Positions 20,427-31,320 of a DNA stretch of 64,000 nucleotides are shown in pieces. Numbering within the stretch: position 1 is the stretch's first letter; the number at the start of each line of letters is the position of its first letter. The DNA comes from Corythucha ciliata (lineage: Eukaryota; Arthropoda; Insecta; Hemiptera; Tingidae), in NCBI GenBank assembly GCA_038030265.1, contig CM075942.1:37662751-37726750 (forward strand). Direction: 5' to 3'. The translations under genes and the position numbers were made by a program. Below the pieces are notes generated by a model. The model did not search any database. It was not told where the DNA came from and saw nothing but the letters and a program-made list of their open reading frames with translations.

Positions 20427-21280
20427 GGACAAGTGGAGGTTGACTTTTATGAAAAATTATAAATCCCCATATCGTACAATCTTAAGGAGCTGCCGAGGTA
20501 CCCGAAAATAGTTATTTTATGACGAAAATTGCTAGTCCTGACTTTCTGTCGGGGTGCTGACAGGGTCTGTCAAGGTGGCTGAGTGTGTTTTTCCCGAATC
20601 CATCGCCCAAAATTTACAGAAAGTCTGCTACAAAGCGAGTTACTTGCATTTTTAGTTAGGGAAAGAGATGTTCGAAAAATCATGTCTCGATGGATTTTGA
20701 TTTTCGTACCATGGTGTATTTAGCGTTTTCGATTGCAAATAAGGTCTAATTTCATCCAATTTTGTTTTTTACGCTTGTTCGCATCCAACCTGTTTGTATA
20801 AGTAGAAAATTTTCGACTGAAAAAATGAAAACTCTGAAACGGTAAGCACACACAAGCTTTTCCGTGAGCTTCATTTCTGGCCATCAACCTTCATTCCATT
20901 AGCTTACCCAACTTTTTCAAGCCCCTTCGCCTCGGTTGAAAATTTTGAAGCTTTCTATTCTAGATTTTATATAAAAAAAACGGACTATTTTGCCTCCAGA
21001 AAGACATAATTTATGTCTTCAAACTTAACGTTGTGGTGTCCTGGGACTCCCTTGCGGCGGTAACCCGTAATTTGTAGGGTAAAAGAATAATTTGGCAACA
21101 GGTCTTGCAACAGGTGGCAACAGGTGATTCGGCACAGGTCTTGAAACATCACCCCAAAATTTTATGAATTTTGGAATCGACAGAATGATGTAACATGAGG
21201 GTGTTGGTGTAAAAGGAGGGGGTCATCGGCATTACCCCGCCTCCCTAAGATTCATACCTGGATCCACCCCTGACGTCAAC

Positions 21281-23010
21281 TGCACCAAACGTGAATTGGG
21301 AATATTTAAGTCAAAAACCAAGTTTTTTGATACAATTTACGTTGCAACTCAAAAACTAATGGTGGCACGGACTTAAGATTGACTTTTATCGACTCGGCAC
21401 ACAAAACTGCATAGGATTAGACAACCCGTTCGGGAAATTTCTTCACGCCTTATAGCGATGAGTTGGCCAACGTCTAACTTCCCTTAAAATGATGTTTGCC
21501 ACCCCGTATCGTTGCGGACTCTTTGAATCCTGGAAGTGTGCATCAAAATAAATTTTTAAGTCGCATTTGAAGTTGGGCCGAATTTTGCCGCTATTCTCCT
21601 TTTTTTAAGCTTTATTTCCTGTACTATTATAAACTATCGTTTCTACGACAATGACAAGGTCTGACGGACCTGTTCTAACTATACTCCCCGAACGAAGTTA
21701 AAGTTAACCGAAGATGCGTTTCCTTCTATTTTCTTAAATCAGCCGAAAACCGAAGAAAAAAAAACCGAACTTACAATTAGACAACTTGAAATCAGCAAGA
21801 AGCCGTAAATCGCGATATAATTTCGGATTTTGACGTGAAATTAGGTACCTACTTGAAAAAGATGACCGACGATGAGAAGCTAGTATTTTACTTTTTTCGC
21901 TGAACGCAAAACATTGGTTATTTTTCTCTATTTTCAAGATAAGCCTCAGATTGAGAGTTCGTTGGTAATTCACGAAGATCGAGATCGTGCCATTAAAAAA
22001 AAAAAAAAGAAGAAATTGTCATTAACGACACCGCAATGGTCAAATATATAACAAACTAAAATAATATTTTTTTTGTACAGCCGGGCGTAAAGACTCGAAA
22101 TTTGCCCGCTGGGAGAGTCTTGAGCGGGCGACATGAGGTTCATTCCGCCCGCCGGGCGTAAAGAAAAATATCAGCCCGCTGCGTCTTCTTTTAGGTCTTT
22201 TGTTGTTGTTGTTTTTTTTTTTTTTTTTTTTTTTTTAATTTTTCTTCCTAACTTTGTTTTTAAATTGAACATTAGCCATAAAAACACAAAAATAAGCACT
22301 GTAAATTACGCTGAAGGCGATTTAAAGTTCTCTCTGTACCATATTATGCTTTGCGTCTGTGGAGTCTGTGCAACCTATCAAAATGCTTCATTTTTCGAAG
22401 GAATTAATTTTATTGGTTCATAGGCGACTCCACAGACACATAGCTTCTGATCGGGGCTTTTTAAGAATGGGGAACTTGCACATTTTTCAAAAGTTGGTGT
22501 TGCTTAAAGAGGGCTCTTCCACAAGTCTATTGCTCACATTAAACTTTGAAATCAGTCAAGGATGCTTTTTTAGGGAATTTTTAAAAATTTTGAGTGGGGG
22601 TTCGATTACGTAAAAACTTACTTATTGAAATGGATGATGCGGGGAAGAGGGGGTTAGACGAGTTTAATGGGGGGACATTTTTCATGTTATTTGTAAACAA
22701 ACAATTTTAGAGTTCCCTCAAATGCTTCACAAGTAAGTATTTACGTCATTTCCCCTCGCACCATCCATCCTCTTCTGAAGAACTTTGAACCTTTTTTTAA
22801 AAATCTTAAAACGCACCAATCGGGTTGCAACTTCCGTTGTTATCCTTCAGTTCACGGGTCAAATCACCGGTATGCTTTTCTACCCAATCTGAGATTCATG
22901 CAAGTTCCCCATTGTTTTTATGATTATTATTATATTATAATAATTATAAACTTCGGCTGTACAAAAAATTGCGTACAACACTCGGGCGGTATTCCTCATT
23001 AGTCATTACG
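21281..23010. other. Intergenic with repeat fragments
   Basis: 21310-21430 repeats 17880-18000 (the target sequence of the 18400 element). 22083-22165 has GC-rich ccgggcgtaaag/gcgggc blocks in inverted and direct order. 22209-22236 is a T homopolymer. 22345-22465 resembles the interior of the TTAA MITE family. No gene seen. Confidence 0.45.
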
Positions 23011-23272
23011 ATCAGGCGCGTAGCCAGAATTTCTTCGGGGGGGGGGGGTCCGACGTAGGTCCGGTGCGGCGGTGGAGGGGGTATTTCCACTCTATGCCTA
23101 CTCTTTTCAGTTTTTAACTACATATTATTATTATTATCATTATTGTGCGTTATAATTCCAATGCGTGAGCGGAGAAATTGAAAATATAAAGTCTCCTTCA
23201 GAACATGGGAAATATATCTGAAATTTCGGGGGGGGGGGGTCCGGACCCGTGGACCCCCGTAGTGACTCGGGC
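23011..23272. mobile_element. Incomplete copy of the CAGGCGCGTAGCCA MITE
   Basis: It begins caggcgcgtagccagaattt and follows the complete copy at 42044-42374 (ggtatttccactctatgcct, gcgtgagcggagaaattg, G-run, tccgg), but lacks the right terminus. Confidence 0.75.
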
Positions 23273-23540
23273 ACTTCCTGTCGCCCTCAACCGTAATGAG
23301 CATCATACCGCCCTTGGATCGTAATATACTATTGTAAGAGCTGGGCAGCACTAACAAAATGTTGGGCTTTCTACATATAATTAGAAACTTGTGAAGCTAT
23401 GTTAAATTTAAGATCCTTTTTTACGTTTTTTGCAAAGCCTTTTGTAATTTATTAATTAATTTTACGCAAAGGTCGATTTGTATGGGCTCGGTTTTACGTT
23501 AGTGTGAGAGACGTTGAAAAGGGGGAGGGTTACATAGCTT

Positions 23541-23826
23541 CAAGGTGACTAAATTCTACTATAGGTGCCGCAGATTTCCCCCGGACCATCGGACGGGAGG
23601 GGTGGAGACTGACGTCACCAGCAGTCCTTTGCTTCTGATTGCTCACCCTAGAGCAGCAAAGCAAGTTAATTTTGAAATTGGCGGTTATGAATGTTCAAAA
23701 ACCACAGCCCAATAACAATTAATAATGTACTGGGTCCAGTGCAAAGGCACTTGGGACTGCTCGTGACGTAGATGAAGCAGTAATGGCCGGAGGTCTGCGG
23801 CACCTAAAGAAAGCTCAGTCACCTTG
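23541..23826. mobile_element. hAT-type MITE (CAAGGTGAC family), complete copy
   Basis: A 286-bp element with ends CAAGGTGACTAAA and GTCACCTTG. It is flanked by CATAGCTT on both sides (23533-23540, 23827-23834), a perfect 8-bp TSD. It abuts the GC-rich segment starting at 23835. Confidence 0.9.
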
Positions 23827-23834
23827 CATAGCTT

Positions 23835-24298
23835 TCTCACGAATGTTTACGCTCTGGGATACGAGGACGTCACGGGGAAATCCGACTTCCAGGTGCGCGC
23901 CGTCGACGAACAACCGTTCAACAACGGAGTCAAGGTTTCACAGCGAACGCTCCGAAGGACCGGCGATTTGCAGCCGGATGACAAACAGAGGACAAAAGAG
24001 AAAAAGACCGGTGCTCGCGCCTCGCTAATCGTTCTCCCATTTTGTCCCCCGAATGCCCCACGAAGACGTCCCTGCTTCCTCTGGTTTTTCTCCGTTGCTG
24101 GCGTTACCGACGAGACGACTTTCGCCGGAAGCTGGTCAAAAACTCACCCCTTCCGACGCTGGCCAAAAACACACTCTCCCAGCGATAGCGTCTTCCTCTT
24201 CCGTTTGGCCCTTTCTTCCCCCCACTTATTCGCTGCCGAAACGCGTCGCAATGTGGGTTCTCACGCGCTCCTCTTTTTTATCATAATGTTATATAATT
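23835..24298 (+). other. GC-rich open segment of unknown nature
   Basis: Two overlapping plus-strand frames (23824-24300, about 158 codons; 24053-24286, 77 codons) lie in sequence clearly richer in G/C than the surroundings, with C or G at many third positions over 23860-24000. I recognise no domain. It could be a lost exon, a processed-gene remnant, a CpG island or part of an element. No splice sites support a gene model. Confidence 0.3.
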
Positions 24299-24300
24299 AA

Positions 24301-24680
24301 GGCGGGGTTTCAAGCGGGTTTCCTCGACTCCTTCCCTCGCCTAAAATTCGCACATAAATTTTGGTTCCATTTCTGCACCAATATTCAATTTAAAAGTTTA
24401 ATTTTAATCTTCAGGAAGTTCTACAGTGACGTTAGATCTTGCTTTTTCAAATTTTATCCCTAAAATAACCCCAAAGCACTTTAGAATTCGAATGTGTTTT
24501 AAGGTAATTTCAGGGATGAAATTTGGAAAAGCAAGATCTAAAGTCACTGTAGAACTTCCTGAAGATTAAAATTAGACTTTGAAATCGAATATTGATGCAG
24601 AAATGGAGCCAAAATTTGTGTGCGAAGTTTAGGCGAGGGTTGAATGGGAAGGGGTCGAGGAAACCGCCTGAAACCCCCCC
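24301..24680. repeat. Foldback element with about 170-base arms
   Basis: 24301-24461 is mirrored by about 24512-24680. Matching blocks include aattttaatcttcaggaagt, the segment ctacagtgac-ttagatcttgctttt, and tttctgca at the outer part. Similar foldbacks lie at 57340-57745 and 61200-61540 (shared atttctgcacca, attttaatcttcagg). Confidence 0.85.
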
Positions 24681-25603
24681 CCCCTTAAGGAAGGGTTCGC
24701 CTGCCTGAGCCAAAGCCGCTCGCCTCAACCCCCCCCCCCCTTCCAAATATCATCCTTAGGGTGGTTGGACGCGCAACAGCTATAATAAAAATGAATAAAC
24801 GCCAGAAAAAATCAGAAAAAATTTCGAAGCTGACCGACGCGCTTGCCGAACAGTGAGGGATAAAGGAACTGAATTTCTCTTCTGCACGGCACGGCGGGGA
24901 TAATGTAGAGACGAGCAGTCGAGCATTCATCCCACTATTTAAAAGGGGGAGCTGGACTAAAGACCTTACCAGACTAGAAAGGGAAGAGGCGGTCGTGAAA
25001 AAAAGGCTTCATACATGTAGCGAAATTAACCAATTTTAAATATGCAAGAAATGGAAAACAGAGGAATGAGAAGTTGAATCTGGGGGGGGGGGGGTGTAAT
25101 GGGTGGACGAAAAGGAAGCCGCGAGTGATTTGTTCATGAGTGTGAGGTACAATTGTCCATTAGACAAGGAGGTAGAGTAGGAAGGGGGAAAACAAATGAA
25201 AACGACGTAAGTCCGACTGGGAAATATCCACAAATTATTAATTCGAATGTATTATTTTGGTCGCGTGTAGCTTGTTGAAGGTTGTGTGTGATCTTGTGTC
25301 GTGTTCTCTGTTCTGTATGAGTGATGTCGAGGATTGTTTTGGTTTGAGTGGCAAGTCCGTCGATTTCTGCACATTCAAGAAGCAGTCGCACTCAAACGTA
25401 CAAAAACAAAAATTCTTGACGAAGGGTATATCCACATCAGGGACAACCTAATCTGCTGGATATAACAAAACTTCGCTCAGGCAGCTGGCGGTCGGAAAGA
25501 GTGCATTTTATTTGAACGTGAATTCCTAAACCGTCCCAAAAATAAATATATTTTATGTGGATACCTTTACCTAAAGCGACCCATAAATAAACATTTCGAT
25601 ACA
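24681..25603. other. Intergenic, no gene recognised
   Basis: Contains C homopolymers (24677-24687, 24729-24740), a G homopolymer at 25082-25093 and a single GGCAGCTGGCGG MITE end at about 25480. No gene supported. Confidence 0.4.
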
Positions 25604-25823
25604 CAATTTATTAAAATTTTGAAAAAGTTGGAGTGATAATCTAACGTGCTTTACGTCCAACTACGTAACACACTTCACTATCTTTCTCGTGAGCTAAATT
25701 TTTTTCCTTAAAATAATCCAGTCTGTCGTGGGAATCGAACCCACTCAGCAGACGATACCTGGACATTAGAGTCGACGCCCTAACGACCTCGGCCACGTCT
25801 GCTGGGCAATTTATTAGAATTTT
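25604..25823 (-). mobile_element. tRNA-derived SINE with 17-bp target duplication
   Basis: On the minus strand the body starts with GCAGACGTGGCCGAGG (box A region) and reaches GGGTTCGATTCCCAC (box B/T arm) about 60 bases on, both internal RNA polymerase III promoter boxes. A non-tRNA tail follows to about 25621. It is bounded by CAATTTATTA(A/G)AATTTT at 25604-25620 and 25807-25823, a 16/17 match, which is the long TSD made by LINE machinery. The 5' and 3' strands of the would-be acceptor stem do not pair, so it is not a working tRNA gene. The head resembles a Ser/Leu-type tRNA (GTGGCCGAG). Confidence 0.8.
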
Positions 25824-27727
25824 AATATTTTTAAAAATTGTTATCACCTCTCCATTCACACACTCTTACCCCCCACCACCACAAACAAGTAGTGGCGGTA
25901 ATGGACCTACCGCCACTACCAACCAGTCCAATTGTTCTCCCCACTCAACGATAAACTTGTGCATGTTGGAAATGAATACTAAATGAATACTAGTGCGTAA
26001 ATGATTGATTTCGATTTATAGCGAAATAATAAAACTTGCCAATTTTTTTGTTACCTTAAACGACCGGTCTGTGACTCGTGACGTATTTAAGGGGTTGTGA
26101 CCCCTCCTAACCCTCGGCATCAAGGCTGTTATCATGTCTTGCCCCTTCTTGTCCATCCCATTCTCTTAAGTCCTATTGTTTGATTTGTGGGAAGCTATTG
26201 CGAAGGTCACGCGAATGCTGTTATTACGTCATCAGTCTATCTAGCTTATTTCAAATGGGTCCCGCAACCCAATAGTTTTAAAAATTAATAAAAAAAATAT
26301 AGGGCCTGATTTTATTTGAACGGATTGTGTTTTCATGAGTTTTGGTACCCACGCTATCACGACAGCATGATTTTGGAAAATGTGTTACTTCCTCATTGTG
26401 GTGACTGCTTGATCATATCTAACCCCATTCACTAAATGTATAGTCGGAAAACTTCCGAAAATAGTACTCGGGGTACGCCCCCTGTGCTCAATTCGCAAAA
26501 GACAAATAAAATGGCCGGCAGCCCGCAAAAAATTATATCCTTGGCATTTTTCTACACTCTTAGAAACTACTACCCAATGGGCAGAATACTAATACTTGTG
26601 TGACCTGAGAAATAGCCTTGTGGGAGCGCCCTATTTAAGAAAATTCAATTTTTGAAAAATGTGCAAACTCCCCATTTCGTGATATTGTTTAGCCTTTTTG
26701 GGCCATATACTTCAACCATTTCGAGCCTCACCAAAAATAACCCAAAATGACGTTTTTTGCAGTCCGTCACAAATTTAACACGCCCGAAAACGATGAAAAA
26801 TGACGCTTCTAACGTGAGAGGGGTGCGCGCGGTCGCGAGACGGGACTTGAAATATTTTGCGGGACAAAAGCAGAATTTCCCTCGCGAGACAGAACTTCCT
26901 GCGGGAAATCATGTTTTATTTTTTTTACTAAAAAGTGAGATGATCGAGTGTGAAACCTAATAATCCGCTTGCCTTCTGTGAATCACTCATCACTGTAACA
27001 GAAAATTCATGTCTTTGGCTTCAAACTTTCCGTTTTGAACACATCGAATACCTACATCTCATCTTTTATCCTTTCCTTGCCCGTTCCCTCCATTCGGATT
27101 CGATGCAAAGAATAATTTTATATTTTAGTGAAATTTTAAAACTGGAAATATTGCCTGACTACACGTTTGTAAAGGGTTGTATCTCCCAAACTGTATCTAC
27201 CAAAACCAAAATTGTTGACCAGTAAATTTAGCCTTCTAAATTCACTGTTCAAACATTTTTTAAATTAAATTTGTAAGATGAAGATTTTTAATTTCCTTAA
27301 ATTTAACGTTCTTTAACATTTTACATGGAATATTATTTTGTCTGTGGAACCTGTATCTTTCGAGTTATAGGACAAAAACACAAAGAAAATCTCGCGGTTC
27401 TCCCCGCCTTGGTGGTTAGAAGGGGGACCATGTTGTCATTTTGTTGAAATTCTCCTCCACCTAATCCTTTTTATACATTTGCCAATTGCCAAGGGTTGCC
27501 CCCTCCGGATTTTCATTGGTCACACTACCCTAAAACGACTAATTGAAAACTAATTGGAAAGGGGTACTTCCTAAAGGGCTGCCCTCTAGTGGCATCATAA
27601 AAAAAATCAATAAATAAATTTAAAAAAAATTAATTTGCCGACACGAAATTCGGGGACACCCTAATTTACTAACAAACACGTAACACGAACATCAATGCCC
27701 CAAATTTCCTGAGCCCTTGTTTTTACT
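25824..27727. other. Intergenic, no gene recognised
   Basis: Short frames only (26757-26960, 26950-27225) with no motif. No sharp repeat boundaries seen. Confidence 0.4.
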
Positions 27728-29815
27728 TCCATGTTCCCTACGGGGATGGAAGTGTGGTGTTCGTGAAAAAAATCGAGTCCGAGCTGACATCACATTCATA
27801 ATGTACAACCTCAGAAAAGTTGAAAAAAGTGGTTTTTGGCATGCCGTCGGTCTGTCGGTCTGACGGTCTGTCGCTTTTTTTTCGATAAATTGCATGAAAA
27901 TGAAAACCTGGCTATTTCTTAGTATGAGAAGCACAAATCTGACCTTTGTTTTGAGAAAAAATCATTTATCGGACATGTTCTCCCCGTACCGAAATGTCGT
28001 TTTTGGATATAACTTCAGAACAAGTCATTCCAGAATTTTTTTGATATTTTTTTCGGATTCCTCGTAAAATTTCCTTGCGGATTGACCACAATATTGCCGA
28101 AAAAATGCAACTTTTTTTTTGGCCGAAATCGTCGTTTTTAGCGCAAAAGGACCAGTAGCAAAAAATGACGGTCGAAATTGCAAAAAAGGGCTTCGAGAGC
28201 CCCTTTGTATCTTAATTGCAAATATTTGTACAAAAAAAAAACAGATTAAGAGAAAATTGTGGGAGGAGATCGATTTGGCGTGACTACGTCAAAAATTGTT
28301 TGCCACAGATTTTTTTTTTATAACTTCAGAACAAGTGACTCCAGAATTTTTTTGATATTTTTTTCGGATTCCTCGTGAAATTTCCTTGCGAATTTACCAC
28401 AATATTGCCGAAAATATGCAACTTTTTTTGTGGCCAAAATCGTCGTTTTTAGCGCAAAAGGACCAGTAGCCAAAAATGAAGGTCGAAATTGCAAAAAAAA
28501 GGCCTCTAGAGCCCCTTTGTATCTTAATTGCAAATATTTGTACCCAAAAAAAAACTGAGGTTAAGAGAAAATTGTGGGAGGTGATAGATTTGGCGTGACT
28601 GCGTTAAAAATTATTCGCCACAGATTTACATAGTAATCTAAATCTAGTTGTTTCTTGGCATGAAAAACGCGAGTATTACCTTTGTTTTGAAGGTAAATCA
28701 TTTTCCAGGCCTGCTCTTCCCGTAGCGGAATAATATTTTCGGTATTAAACTCGAAACAATTGGTCCTGGAATTTTGTAACTATTTTGTTAAGATTTCTCG
28801 TTCAATTTCTATGCGAATTGACTACAAAGTTGCCGAAAACAAACCTCTTTCACTTCCATGTTACTCACGGGCATTTTTTTGCCATCTTGTATGTGTAGGT
28901 CAGAAGTGTTCGAGAAAAAAAATGCGAACTCTGAAAAGCTCGTACAATTTTTTGGCAGCCCAAAAACCAAAATTATTGAGCACTTCTTTTAGTTTCTTCT
29001 AAATATCCCGAAAATTAGTTACTTTACAGGAAAATCTTCACTCTCAAAACTTGTTGAGCAATAAATTTCTAACAAATTTTGTATGTAAAGTAGTTTTCCA
29101 CGATGAATATGGAACGGGCTACAGCTTTTCTAAATTGTTGTTCCAAAATGGTCAAAGGACCTAAAATCACCTGTTTTCGACTGAGTATTGCATTTTGGAC
29201 TGTTTTCTATTTTTTGATTTTTTGGTATGAAAGAACGAAGACAGACAATTGAAGGAGGATTTTGTATGAAAGAACGAAGACGAATGATTGAAGGAGGATT
29301 GAAAATTGAGGGACGATTGATGGTTATAGTCGTTGATTGATAAGGGTGGGTAATTGAAGATTAGTCGATGTGGGCTGAGGGTTGACTATTGATTATGTGC
29401 GACCAAGAATTTTTTTGGATTTAGGGTTATGGAAATGTTGGTGTTTGAGGAATGAAGACTGCGTGATTGATGATTCACGGATTGTGTGGAGGACCACACG
29501 ATACTTCCATGTTCCCGTTTTTGGCGTTCATCAATAATGCATAAAAAAAAAAAATAAATAAACAAGAAAACTTCCATGGCCGTATCAATTTTTTCAGTGC
29601 TCCGACGCTTCCGATTTCATGCTGGTTAAAGGGTAACATGGGCGCTCGAGTTTTATTTCATATTTTTCGACTAACGCGCCCATGTTACCCTTTAACCAGC
29701 ATGAAATCGGAAGCGTCGGAGCACTGAAAAAATTGATACGGCCATGGAAGTTTTCTTGTTTATTTATTTTTTTTATGCATTATTGATGAACGCCAAAAAC
29801 GGGAACATGGAAGTA
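27728..29815 (-). mobile_element. Inverted second copy of the 4.35-kb repeat, without the transposon
   Basis: Reverse complement of 10490-10948 plus 13656-14840. The junction at about 28907-28913 joins the two host flanks with only three extra bases, so this copy shows the site before (or after loss of) the 2.7-kb element. The internal 300-bp tandem units are present. Its 10.4-kb-like end is folded back on itself (29444-29873). Confidence 0.85.
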
Positions 29816-29873
29816 TCGTGTGGTCCTCCACATAATCCGTGAATCATCAATCACGCAGTCTTCATTCCTCAAA
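29444..29873. repeat. Large palindrome, about 200-base arms, 31-base spacer
   Basis: 29444-29644 is mirrored by 29676-29873 with very few differences, including the gcataaaa/A-run region. The spacer carries ctcgagttttatttcatatt. The locus at 10441-10660 has only one arm, so the palindrome arose by inverted duplication of that end. Confidence 0.9.
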
Positions 29874-30349
29874 TTTATGTTCGTTGAAGAGCTATAATAA
29901 GGGGGTCAAGTTGTATAGGAACAATTGAAAAATGCTGCTGCAGGCATTTTTCGATTCCATGTTGGGCTCAAAACCAAGGATCAAAACCAAGGGGTTCCAA
30001 GGATGGCAAAAAAGGTTCAAAAATAGCATTGGTTAAATTGCTACTACTGCTTCACTCATTCATTTCATGTATTGCTCAGTCATATCCTCGAGCGCATTAA
30101 GGTTTTCAATTATAGACATGTATTTTGAAGGACTAGCGTTTAGGATTATTTTGGGGTTTTTAAAATTGAAAGGAATTTGCGAATTTCCGCTACGTCATAC
30201 AGTAAATCTGCCTGCGGTGGCTATACAATCTCCACATATTTGTCCAACCCCAACCCTTTCCTAAAAGTTTCGACTCAGAAATAAAAGTCAACTTTCTTGT
30301 AATTATTACTATAGGTAATTAAATAATTAATTACAGTAAAAATAAAAGT
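29874..30349. other. Intergenic, no gene recognised
   Basis: One 65-codon plus frame (30067-30264) without recognisable features. Confidence 0.4.
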
Positions 30350-30846
30350 GTATATGTCGCATCCATATCGAGTAATTGTCCACTTCTCGAAATGGAGGTC
30401 CAATTCACAAAATGGCTCCACTTGCCGTAACTTCAAAAAATTTCGACATCTGAACAAAAAAATTGTCTATTTCTTGAAAAGGAAATCGTGTTTGTCCTGT
30501 TGCTGAAATCAAGTTTTCTTACTGCAAGTGGATGCACAAGATTATCCTTTTCGTGAAATGAATGAGTGAGGAATCTCAGATGCTGCAACAAGTTTTGTTT
30601 TATTTAAAAAGGTTATTTTATTGAGCACTCAAAAACGCGCTAAAAAATGATGTTGTGCATCCACTTGCAGTAAGGAAGCTTGATTTCAGCAACTGGACAA
30701 ACGCGATTTCCTTTTCAAGAAATGGACATTTTTTTTGTCCAGATGTCGTAATTTTTTGAAATTACGGCATGCGGAGCCACTTCGTGAAATGGACATCCAT
30801 TTCATGAAGTGGATAATTTCGCCAAGTGGATGCGACATATACATTC
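30350..30846. mobile_element. Inverted-repeat element with about 190-base arms
   Basis: TATATGTCGCATCCA at 30350 is mirrored at 30846. Arms of about 190 bases share aaggaaatcg, gcaagtggatgca and gacatctg blocks. A TA duplication at the edges is possible, which would fit a Tc1/mariner-type MITE, but this is weak. Confidence 0.8.
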
Positions 30847-31320
30847 CTGAATGAGGACGAAGGTGGGCGACGTCTGATGAGTGACGGCCGACGATCAAAT
30901 ACTCAAGAAATCACATATGACGAAAAATCGTTCAAAACGTATCACTTTCCACGAGTATAGAAAAACCAACACCAATGTCATCAAACAGAAGTAACATGTA
31001 AAGCCAAGACAGTATTTGAATTGAATTGAACTGATGATAACAATTGCTCGAACTAAAATTGTAGCTCGTCCCCATGGGTAGGTTTCTCGGGAACATTGGG
31101 GAGAGGGTCATGCCAGCTCGCGGTTTTGCTGGTTTGCAATTAATTTGTTTCCTTTCTTATTTCGTGAAAGTTTCCCGCCCGTCAGAACTTGTCGGGTGGT
31201 CGAATTATATTTCATTCTGAAACTTCACTTCCTAGCTCCTAGCGAAGTTGCTTTAAAAAATTGAGCGATGTTCGTTCTACGCTGCTTTAATTTTATATTT
31301 TATTTTCTTATTGCTGTAAA
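30847..31320. other. Intergenic, no gene recognised
   Basis: No gene or repeat boundary recognised. Confidence 0.4.

Larger units (their letters stand above)
18400..21272. mobile_element. 2.87-kb hAT-like element with perfect 8-bp TSD
   Basis: Termini CAGGGGCGGATCCA at 18400 and CAGGGGTGGATCCA (inverted) ending at 21272 are flanked by ACGTCAAC on both sides (18392-18399 and 21273-21280). CAGGG ends with an 8-bp duplication fit hAT. No transposase frame is left inside. The interior instead contains nested MITEs (19267-19705, 19286-19575, 19764-19985, 20270-20426), so it is an old non-autonomous copy. Confidence 0.85.

Noticed and set aside
23824..24300. 158-codon plus frame as a definite gene
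   Set aside because: It begins inside the end of a hAT MITE, has no domain and overlaps another open frame; kept only as an uncertain segment.
25724..25804. Functional tRNA gene on the minus strand
   Set aside because: Boxes A and B are present, but the acceptor stem strands do not pair, and the unit has a tail and a 17-bp TSD, so it is a SINE head.
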